Shown piece by piece: positions 55,505-64,000 of a stretch of DNA of 64,000 bases. Source of the DNA: Acanthosepion lycidas (lineage: Eukaryota > Mollusca > Cephalopoda > Sepiida > Sepiidae). Below the pieces are notes generated by a model. That model made no database searches. It saw only the letters and a list, made by a program, of their open reading frames with translations, and was not told the DNA's origin. Every line of letters starts with the position of its first letter. The first letter of the stretch is position 1. Position numbers and translations under genes: made by a program. Location: positions 52,599,169 through 52,663,168 of the forward strand of contig OZ010586.1 in NCBI GenBank assembly GCA_963932145.1, read 5' to 3'.

Positions 55505-57080
55505 GTGTCAGCCATGTTGTTGGAAGAGCTATACACAATGAGTGTTAAAATGCAGTAAAATGAATTTAACTTTTGTCTTGTTTAACCATAGACACTCATT
55601 CCAGTTTGCTGTCTTTAAAAGACTCTGGATAATTTCCTGCATTTGCACAAGTTATGGTATTTTTATACTATATTGCTTGAATGAATATTTTGCAATTGCT
55701 AACACTAAGGATGTTACTTCCTTGAGGCTGCTTTTATACTGGGTTATATAATGTTTCTGTATAAGTTGCTTGCTTATCTTCTAATCATGACATATAACTT
55801 GTCTATGGCCAAATTCAATAGATCAAAAGTTTGGTTTAGTTCAGAGTTCTATGCCAGAGAAAATATTATGCTTTGAACTCTTTTGAGAAGAGAGTCAGCA
55901 GTGATAAACAAGGACTTTTAGAAATGAATATTTTGACCAATTATGTTAATAGCTAGTATCAGATATTATCATAAAGGAAACAGAATGTGTAAGATGACGT
56001 AAAAGCAAGGACTTTAAATGATGATGAGTAACATTCATGTGCCAGTTTTTCCACTCCTGACTGCTTTCTGCATTTTATGAGGTACCAGGCAATAAAAATA
56101 TTATTTATAATGTGGATATCTTATATGGAGACTTTTTTACTGGGGGGTCTTTTGAAGGTGGAGAAATGGTTGTATCTTTATCTTCAGTTACCAGTGACAT
56201 CTAAGATCATTGAGAGCAATTTCATCAATCAATGTTTCTAACAATTTTGATTAGCCATGCATGCGTAGATCTATCCATCTATCCTGGTTTTTCAACATCT
56301 ACAAACATTTATACATAATACACACATGAGTAAATATTCCTGTATTCATGTTTTCATTTCAACAAAACCTTAAAACTTAATCACAAGCTGAGCAAATCAG
56401 TAAAAGAAAAGAAAACAGAGAACTGAAACCAAGACAAACAAATTTTCAAAAAAATCACTAAGTTCAGGATATGAAAAATATATATGTACTTATAGTTTTG
56501 TGAATTAAAGAATCTTTTAGAAAGGCTTTTTTTTCCAAGCTGAAAATTTGATAAAGGAGTTATAAAAAAAATAATAAAGAATTACTTATCATGTGGAAAA
56601 AGCATCATAACTCAGGTTTTAAATCAGTTCAAAAAGTGAAAAAAATTGTTATTGATAATCTCATTATTTTTTTAAAGACCGTAAAAAATTGATAATTTTT
56701 TCCTCGCTTTGAAAAATAATGTATACTTTATTAGGCTATTATTTTGTTTAAATTCAATTCATTTTGATTATATGATATTTAAAAAATATTTACTTTGTAC
56801 ACTGAATCTTGACATTAAGCATGACCATTCTGAAAATATTGTGATGAAATTGATATATTGATTAAAGTTACATCTGAATTCACAATATCATTTTATAAAT
56901 AATTCAGACTAATGCCCTTATCCCTGTACTTTTTAACTATTTGGCTAGTGACTTAATCAGTCATTTTCAGGTTTATGTTACATCCTGTCATTTTTTGTCT
57001 TCTCTAATTATTTCTTCTCCCATTTCACAACTAATTATATAAATATTAAATAACAGCATGGACACTCATTTGTACAAAGT
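55505..57080. other. No gene seen
   Basis: AT-rich DNA without recognisable elements on either strand. Confidence 0.45.
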
Positions 57081-57083
57081 ATA

Positions 57084-57301
57084 TGTTATGGTAATTTATC
57101 TACATATACATGGACTCTCCCAGCTATAAATAGGAGCAGGTACTGCCTTTTGGAGAAGAAAGTTTCCAATAGTCATTTCTGACAGTTGGACTGAACATTC
57201 TTGCTGTAACACTCCTGTTTGTACATGTTTGTATTACTGTTTCTGTTAATATATTTGTTTAACGCATTTCCTCTCTTGTGTCTTTATTTCTGGCCCTAAC
57301 A
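57084..57301 (+). mobile_element. Possible solo LTR (fossil)
   Basis: A 218-base segment begins TGTTATGG and ends CCCTAACA, the TG...CA pattern with short inverted ends typical of long terminal repeats. It holds a TATA-like GCTATAAATAGGAGC near 57123. No internal coding region or second LTR lies nearby and no target duplication is evident. If real, it is an old solo LTR of an LTR retrotransposon. The family is undetermined. Confidence 0.4.
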
Positions 57302-57304
57302 AGG

Positions 57305-58110
57305 CCACAACATTATAGGAAAAATAAACATCAATTCTTTTTATCAACTTCTGATATGGAATATCCTATTCACCATTATTCCTGTTTGTACATCCTACTT
57401 GTAAGATGAGAATATAAAAGTGCCATTGAAAAGTTGTTGACATTGCTACTGAATTCTTTCAGCAAATACTTGAAAATATTCTATATAGATATTCACAATT
57501 ACTAACAACAGTGGTGATCCCATTGAAAAAGATTCTTTTATATATCAGATTTTAATTAAAAATATGTTTTCTATATAGAATGTAACATTGCCAATAGGTT
57601 CTTTATGTGAGTGCTGAGAGATTTCCTTAAAGATAGATATATTTTCAATATATTTCATACTACCAAGATTAACAGATACAACATATATGGAAATGCATTG
57701 ACTGGAATTTTGCAATGAAAACATTAAAAATAAGCATATGTCCCAAATAAGAACTTTCTTTCGGAGTTCCAGAGAAAATAATGCTAACTGGCTATTGGTA
57801 ACCATGAAAAATAATATGCATATATTTCTGTTTTTACTTTTAATCTCACAACCACAATCAAAATATAAAAGTAAAGAAGATACTGGTGAATGCTTATTTA
57901 TATAATCATGAAAATAGTCACTTTAGGACAATTTTATTACTTGATAATCTTTACAGAATTAAATTAGTACTTAATATTTGTTCCACACTTTTTATTAAAT
58001 CACAGAAAGCTACACTTTGTTTCTTAGTTTAATATCAATAAAAAATCAGGTGCAAAAATAAAGAAAATATCTTCTTTGCATATATTCAGTTATATTCATC
58101 TCCCAACTAC
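57305..58110. other. No gene seen
   Basis: AT-rich DNA. The 86-codon minus frame at 57545-57805 is not recognisable. Confidence 0.45.
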
Positions 58111-58225
58111 TTTGATACAAGGTGTGATAGTTTTATTCCTTGAATGGTCCTGTTAAAGCAAGATTTACTTGCCTGATCACTTGCCTAATGTCACCTTCTG
58201 AGTACTGCTCTTGTGAAACTATGTA

Positions 58226-59516
58226 TCAGGTCATCCCATAAGTTCTGTCCGAATTTTGAATAAAGAAAACAAGTGACCAAATGTTACATTTAATTACAGA
58301 TTCAATCAACAATGTATTTTCCGTGATTATCTATGACTTCCTTCCATCTATTAACAAGCTTACTAATTCCATTACTGTAAAAATTCTTTTGGCTTTGATT
58401 CGAAGAACTCACAAATTTCAGTTTTAACCTCTTCCTGTGTTACAAAAGCTGTTTCTTCCAAATGATTTTGTAAGCTACGAAACAAATGGTAGTCTGAAGG
58501 AGCAAGATCAGGAGAATAAGGTGGATGAGGAATTTTCTCCCAACCAAATTCTTTGATCTTTTGTGATGTGATTCTTGCTGTGTGGGGTCGCACATTGTCC
58601 TGATGAAACATCACCTCTTTTCGATTCACTAGAGCAGGTCTTTTTTTCCTCAAAGCTTGGTTCAAACAATCTAATTGCTGACAGCATATTTGAGCATTAA
58701 TTGTTATATTAGGTGGTAAGAATTCAAAGTGGATTATTCCTTGGCAATCCCACCAGATTGAAAGAAGAACCTTTTGCCCATGAAGTTCTCTTCTTGGTTG
58801 TGGCTGGGGTCCTTCCCCATTACCAAGCCACTGTCTATGATGCTTAACATTTTGATAAAAGATCCATTTTTCATTGCCAGTCATAAGTCTATCCAAAAAA
58901 GGTGAAACAAGTTGGCGAGAATGGAGAGAAGAGCAGATGTCAACTCGGGATTTGAGGTTGTTTTCAGACAATTCATGAGGCACCCATTTTCCAAGTTTAG
59001 GAACTTTTTCCAGTTCTTGAAGATGACGATGAACAGTTGCATGATTTGAACTGAGAACCACTGCCAATTCCTCAAATGATAAAGGAGGATTTTCTTCAAG
59101 GTCTGCTTCAAGATGCTTTTCATCAAACTCAACTGGACATCTGGTTCGATCTTCAACTTCAAGGGTGAAATCTCCACCTCTGAATTTTGCAAATCATCTT
59201 CTGCAAGTTCTTTCATTCACACATTCCTCTCCATAAACTGAGTGAATGTTTCTAGCCGCTTCAGCTGCTGAGTTTCCTTTCTTTGAACTCATAAAGCATT
59301 ATGTGCCTCAAATGATTCTTGGGTACTTCCATGTTAGCAGGGTTTTAATCAAACAAAATTTAATTTTATTGTTCTCTGAAATAAAATTTGATCAGTTTAA
59401 ATGCATCTAAACATAAAAATAATGTTCAGCTCCATTAGACATTATAAAATACTCTTTAAATTTTGTTCATTTTAATAAAAAGTTAAAATTTGGACAGAAT
59501 TTATGGGATGACCTGA
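58226..59516 (-). mobile_element. mariner transposon, structurally complete, 1291 bp
   Basis: Left end TCAGGTCATCCCATAAGTTC and right end (inverted) TCAGGTCATCCCATAAATTC form terminal inverted repeats of about 30 bases (continuing GTCC.AATTTT). TA is duplicated at 58224-58225 and 59517-59518, the mariner target site. One transposase frame fills the interior on the - strand. It sits inside an older mariner relic, which dates it as the younger insertion. Non-autonomous now, because its transposase is damaged. Confidence 0.95.
58372..59332 (-). pseudogene. mariner DD34D transposase, lightly damaged
   Basis: Starts MEVPKNHLRHIMLYEFK at an ATG ending at 59332. A one-base insertion follows within the first 20 codons (expected KKGNSAAEAARN). 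One TGA then replaces the Trp of CRRWFAKF near 59193. From there 58372-59067 and upstream codons are open to the stop. Two helix-turn-helix motifs, a KLGKWVPHEL linker and the IWWDCQGIIHFEFLP block are visible. Catalytic residues: MTGNEKWI (the first Asp of TGDEKW is Asn here), HQDNVRPH, and SDYHLF, the last two 34 residues apart. So besides the two frame lesions, an active-site residue is changed. Best gene-like sequence in the window. Confidence 0.92.
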
Positions 59517-60069
59517 TACTTTGTGACATGATGGTGCCATCACTGGAAAAATTCTTGGAATTTGTTTTTCAGAATACCTGTCTGTAACATAGACAAATGT
59601 TGTTGAATGTCAGCAAATTTTTGTCATTTGAGAGTATTTTTTAATTTTTCAAAATAGTCAAATATTATAGGTGGATCAGTCTTAGGGAATAAGGTGAATG
59701 GTCCATTCTTTTAATAGATTTCTCAGCCATAAACTTACAAACTCCTAAAACATCATGCACAGGTTTATAGTCATGGTGAAGAATCCACTCATCAGGCCAC
59801 AGATTCTTGTAACTCTTTCCTCATTTCCAAATGAGTATTTATATTTGTTTTTGTGTTTGGGCCTACTCACTTTTTTTGTCATCATGCACATCTTCTCATC
59901 CTTCCTTGAACTGCCTGGGCTATATGAAAAACACTTGACTCGTTCATAACATTGTTCACCATACAACCTTTTTAATAGGGTTCAGATTTTACTAGCACTT
60001 CTGCCAATCTTCACAAAAAATATTGATGTTAATCCACTACTCCAGATTCCCTGAAAGTTACCCAGACAG

Positions 60070-62220
60070 ACAAACACATTTCTGTCAACAGTATAACATG
60101 AACACATAAAACCTCCTATGCTGTTTGACAATGAATGACAAATGTGATCTATGTGTCAAGAAACTGGAAGTTGGAACAGATTTGAACATGCCCAAGTACA
60201 AGTATTTCACTGATATTTCTCTAGTGACATGCTGCAGTAGTTTTCTGAAAATTAAATTGTCACACTTCATATATAAAAGTAATAATTGGTAGTCCCGTAT
60301 CTAAATATATCCATAGCTCAAAGTTGATATTTGTGTGTGTGTACATGTGTTTCTAAAAAATATCCAGAGCAACCAGGCGTTTGATTATGAAAATTTACAG
60401 GAAAATAACAGAGAAAAATGAATTAATACATAGATGGAAAGATCAAGTGAAATATTGGACTGCTTATTTTTCACAATATGGAAAGTCTATTTAATAAAAT
60501 AAATGTAACTTGTAAAGGTTATCTTGAAGTGTTAATGATAAAAGTCTTCTCAGGTTAATCAATCTTGTCAAATTAAAGATAAACACTAAGTTCATTCAAA
60601 CTCATTGAACTTTTAAACTTAATTTGTACCGAATGTAATAAAGTGTTTTCAGCAAGTACTTGGATGCACTAGTGAGGTCTAAAAGACCAGAGATAGTAAA
60701 TTATTATTTAACTAGCTCCTTGGAAAGAAGAAAAAGTGAGAAAAATAAATAAAAGTATAACAACACTGTCTTATAATTGAAAAAGATAATTAGAAAGGTT
60801 AGAGTTCATTTACTGTTCTGTCTAAGAATGTCTAAAACATGATGTGCTGATTTCTGACTGCAGAACAGGTTCAGACAATTTCCTAGAAGTGAACAAAATG
60901 GATGACCCAAATTACTTTGTGGTTTCTGGCTTTGTCAGTGAAAAAATAGTATTGACAATATGATCAAAAAATAACTTTACTGACAATTAAAAATGCATTT
61001 CTGTCATGATAAAAAGTAATACTTTTTTCTCATAATGCTATTAAACACTAAACATGCTTTTCAGCTTTAACCTCTTGCATTGATTCCTTTCAAAAGTAAT
61101 ATATTTTCAAGTAGGCAAAAACAGATACAAATGCAAATTCTGTTATTTTTTTAAAAAATACACTGATAAAATTCTGTTACTTTTTCTACAATTACAAATT
61201 TGTTATACACTGATAAAATTCTGATATTTTTCTACAATTACAATTACTAATTTGTTGTACAGTGATAAAATTCTGTTATTTTTTAAAGAAAGCTGAATGA
61301 TTTGAATTAATATCTTCTTTATTTCTGAATGCTATGGTACTAAGAAAATATTTTTAATAATTGGAACAAATGATAATCATAAGGTGCTAATTCTTGTGAG
61401 GTTTCCTGCTTAATGTTTAATTTTTCCTGGATTTGTTTTGCTTTTGCCTTACACTATCAAGTTTAAAAGCAACAGTCTTTCTGTTCACTAAAGCTGCACA
61501 TTTCTAGTGGAATGCACAAGTTATTAACAAAAAGCAAAAACATATTTTGGTTTCTCAAGGATCCGGTAATTGAATGTACAAAACTTGTCATGTTCCAGCA
61601 GATACATGACATTTTCTGTGGCAGTAGTCTTCGTTTTGAAGTTGAAATTACTTGGACTGATGCCATTTTGTTAAATCTCTGCTTCTTTCATAAGGATTTG
61701 CTTCAAAATATGCCTTCGACATCCCATTATCCAAAATCATTGGTTCCCCAATCAAGCCTAATAAAAAAGATTGGTAAAAGATTTGCAACTTGTTAAACTC
61801 TCAATGCAATTTATACATATTCATTGTCTATACGACACAGATATTTTCTATTTTCCGTGATGTATTACTGTCCTTAGTAAATACATGCAATATTCATTGG
61901 CAAGGTGACATTCATTAAAATTTTTGTCTTCCATATGGCTTAATTTTATCATAAGCAGTAAATGATGCACTGTCTGATTGAATAAATATTTACAGAATGA
62001 ATAATGGCTGACAATGCATCATCTAATGAAAGTACAAGGTAATCTTAGACTAATTTCTGCCTAAATTTCTGTGATGATAATTTATCATTATTTATGTTTG
62101 GACTAATGTCAACCTTGTACCAATATATTTTTAACATGTATGAAAAAGGAAAAGTTTTTAAGAGCATGTATCTTTTTATTTAACTTATAACTTAATGTAT
62201 TCTTTTTAAGGGAGTTTTAA
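60070..62220. other. No gene seen
   Basis: AT-rich DNA. A small tandem repeat (next entry) lies inside. A 94-codon + frame at 61512-61796 has no recognised domain. Confidence 0.45.
61160..61285. repeat. ~50-bp tandem repeat, 2.5 units
   Basis: ACACTGATAAAATTCTG recurs at 61160, 61207 and (as ACAGTG...) 61259, with TTTTTCTACAATTACAA between. Periods are 47 and 52. Confidence 0.85.
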
Positions 62221-62227
62221 AGAAATA

Positions 62228-62771
62228 CAGGGTGTCCATAAAGTTCGTGTGCATTTTAAAAAATTTATAACTTTATTTGTATTTGCAATAGAAATAATCT
62301 GTAAAAAATGTTATAAAGTTTAATGTACCTAGTTTTAAGTATAGTTATTGAATAATTCTTTACCACAAAATTTGCAACAGTTTTTTGATAAGTAAAAAAA
62401 TATTTTCTTTTTTCCAGAATCAATTTGATCCATGGCTTCAACTGTGGAAAAAGTAAACTGTGTCTTTTCGTTGGCTGAACTGAAATCTACTATTACTGTA
62501 TAAGGAAAGTTTAGAATTGAATACAATAAAGAACCACCTCATAGGAACACTATTGCTAAATGGATGAATAAATTTAAAGAGACAGGCTCTGTTCATGATA
62601 AGCCACGTCAGCAACAAAAGTGTTGCATCCATAAACTCAAATAAAATTTCAATAAAACCTTAAAAAATATAGATTTACTTCTTTCTAATCCTTTTTACAA
62701 ATTATTTCTGTCGCAAATACAAATAAAGTTATAAATTTTTTAAAGTGCACACAAACTTTATGGATACACTG
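62228..62771 (+). mobile_element. Non-autonomous Tc1/mariner element, 544 bp, ~80-bp TIRs
   Basis: Left end CAGGGTGTCCATAAAGTTCG, right end inverted CAGTGTATCCATAAAGTTTG. The inverted repeats extend about 80 bases with few mismatches (TTATAACTTTATTTGTATTT shared). TA flanks both ends (62226-62227, 62772-62773). The interior keeps only the transposase N-terminus. A deletion derivative mobilised in trans is the simplest reading. Confidence 0.93.
62432..62644 (+). pseudogene. Transposase N-terminal HTH fragment
   Basis: ATG at 62432: MASTVEKVNCVFSLAELKST, ITV then a stop (TAA at 62501, likely a changed CAA Gln codon), then GKFRIEYNKEPPHRNTIAKW, MNKFKETGSVHDKPRQQ. This is the paired helix-turn-helix of a Tc1/mariner-group transposase, ending in the 'GSVxDKPR' linker. 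The catalytic domain is deleted and a stop closes the frame at 62642-62644. Only one stop disrupts an otherwise well-kept frame. Confidence 0.85.
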
Positions 62772-62999
62772 TATATTGTCCATAATCTTATTTATGTTAT
62801 TTACAGTTAGACTAATATCCTCATCTTTGTTGTTATTAAAACAATGTTTTTGTCATTGTGCCCTCTATCTTTCTTCAAATTTTTGTCAATCTGGGTAACT
62901 TTCAGGGAATTTAATCAACACAAGTAATTGTTCTTGATTTCTGTCCATGTTTAAAGATATCATGTTGTGGCTTCCCTTTGTCTTTTCTACAAGTACTTT

Positions 63000-63385
63000 C
63001 ATGGCAACACTTCCGATGAGCTACTTTTACTGGTCCCCAAACTGCATGAATTTAAGCATGCTACTAGGTTGGCTTCTCAGTCCCACCCTTTCACTGTCAA
63101 AATGACTAAATGTAGCCATTTCTTCTACTCCAACAGCTTCTGATCTTGCACTTCCCATCAGTGGAACTTCCTTCCTATCACTTGCTTCCCTGATAGCTAT
63201 AATCTTCAAATATTCAAATGTAATGTCAATTGACATCTTCTGATGCCTTGACCATGATCCCTGTCCTTCTCTTTATCCTTTTCCCAAATACTCATCTTTA
63301 CTCTTACTCACACTCTCTGTGACCCATTGTGCATTAGTGACACTCCTGCCTTGCTTGGGGTGATTTACATTCTTTAATGCCCTGT
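63000..63385 (+). mobile_element. LINE-J 3' copy with tail
   Basis: + strand: a LVPKLHEFKHATRLASQSHP-like run near 63035, FTVKMTKCSHFFYSN near 63088, LPISGTSFLSLASLIAIIFK-like near 63150, FKCNVN. The tail motif GCCTTGCTTGGGGTGATTTA is at about 63350. It is the cleanest tail of the family in the window. Confidence 0.78.
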
Positions 63386-63449
63386 TCTGTTATTCCTCAT
63401 CATGTTACTAGAGTTCCTATGAGTCTGCACAAACCAGCTCAGGAGATAA

Positions 63450-63610
63450 TAGCCTATAGGATTAAATCATTGAGTTGTGAATTTGGTGGTATAATAATTC
63501 TGAGTTCAATCCCAAGGCTGGGTAGTACAGACTTGGTATCAGTAAAATCAGGGTAATAAGCAATAATTGAGAAACATTACAACAGAGAAAAGATGAGATA
63601 TTATAAATAT
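63450..63610 (+). repeat. SINE-B head region
   Basis: GGATTAAATCATTGAGTTGT, TGGTGGTATAATAATTCTGA and box B-like GAGTTCAATCCCAAGG, then ATAAGCAATAATTGAGAA and AGATGAGATATTATAAATAT. Resembles the head at 32575-32720. Confidence 0.6.
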
Positions 63611-63619
63611 AGATTATCT

Positions 63620-64000
63620 CCCTTTGTTGGATTATGCCAGCTGATAGAATGAGGGGTCCTTGAAGACCATGAACAGAAGAGATTCATTTTTAGCTTACTC
63701 CAGAGAACAAGTGATGCTGGCCACAAGCAAACCCGAATAATGCATAGACAAGCAGTGATTAGAAGGAGGATATAAGCAGCATCAGATAAGTGTTTGAATT
63801 CATTTCAAACAGATATACATGTATTTGGATTTCATCTCTGATGCCATGACTTTAACTGCTAAAGAAATATGTTTTTAGTAATTCTATATTCTCATTCTCA
63901 TTGTATAATGTATTTCTTATATAAAATATGTTTTTTAAACTGTTCATTTGTCTCGTCTTTGTTCATCAGCCATGACTCAATTTGGGGAATCACTAAATTA
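63620..64000. other. No gene seen
   Basis: No recognisable element before the right edge of the window. Confidence 0.4.

Larger units (their letters stand above)
58116..60060 (-). mobile_element. Older mariner relic interrupted by a younger mariner
   Basis: Outer element. On the right side the - strand reads YGEQCYERVKCFSYSPG, an EGxEDVHDDK-like block, PDEWILHHDYKPVHDV (catalytic HHD), KFMAEKSIKRMDHSPYS and a remnant of the PKLKNALKGQRFADI region, up to HHHVTK at 59517. After the inserted element (58226-59516) it resumes at 58223 and below as CIVSQEQYSEGD. A TIR-like ACAAGGTGTGATAGTTTTAT marks the left end at 58116. The part between the DNA-binding domain and the catalytic core is deleted. 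The right terminus is approximate. Confidence 0.7.

Noticed and set aside
61512-61796. 94-codon plus frame as a small gene
   Set aside because: No homology recognised, and length is within expectation for random frames in 64 kb.

Overview
The window looks like nuclear DNA from a metazoan with a repeat-rich, AT-rich genome. A cephalopod mollusc, octopus-like, is my best guess. The basis is the mix of (TA)n, (CA)n and (CATA)n arrays, Tc1/mariner transposons, several non-LTR retrotransposon families, tRNA-derived SINEs and a 5S rRNA fossil that reads closer to my recollection of protostome 5S than to human 5S. Species identity is inference. I found no host protein-coding exon, functional tRNA or rRNA gene, CRISPR array or bacterial-type operon. 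Nearly every longer open frame is either a transposon relic or an open run through a microsatellite. The window is best read as intergenic or intronic sequence.

Working names used below. LINE-J: non-LTR element with an APE-type endonuclease, an RT and a C-terminal domain of the 'TRLASRS...LWN' type. LINE-K: a relative of LINE-J with a different C-terminus. LINE-R: RTE-like, with the 'SILLYGSECWTIS' block and a 3' end reading GTGGAGAGCCATGATCG. LINE-D: C-terminus with 'VIGxLGS' and 'LGTAHILRKVLS'. LINE-W: 'WAGHVVRMDEHRLPKK' plus a Zn-finger-like end. SINE-A and SINE-B: two tRNA-headed families.

Layout. 1-9 kb: LINE-R, LINE-K and LINE-J pieces, a mariner N-terminus abutted by the best LINE-J copy (4.2-6.05 kb), inverted SINE-B pieces and long (TA)n/(TG)n arrays. 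9-15 kb: mostly unique AT-rich DNA with one large fold-back (10.56-10.77 kb) and a 54-bp mariner MITE. 15-26.8 kb: LINE-R relics with internal tandem amplification, a degenerate mariner-group transposon (18.4-19.3 kb), an 80-bp MITE, two Tc1 relics (one split by a SINE-B), a palindromic fold-back between two TA arrays (24.1-24.4 kb), an unclassified GC-richer island (25.2-26.1 kb) and LINE pieces. 27-36 kb: LINE-K, LINE-J and LINE-D pieces, a mariner relic carrying a SINE-A, another MITE and a clean 97-nt hairpin. 37-41.8 kb: a degenerate ~60-bp satellite, two Tc1 elements each with IR/DR-like termini, a MITE and LINE-W. 42-57 kb: a 36-bp minisatellite, a 120-bp in-phase duplication, a composite 5S-tRNA SINE, LINE-R with a nested SINE-A, LINE-K and a possible solo LTR. 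58-64 kb: a nearly intact mariner with TA target duplication inserted into an older mariner relic, a 544-bp non-autonomous Tc1/mariner with 80-bp TIRs, and terminal LINE-J and SINE-B copies.

No cooperative gene system is present. The interest lies in structure: MADE1-like hairpins, fold-backs, nested insertions, tandem growth inside retroelements, and microsatellites starting at retroelement tails.
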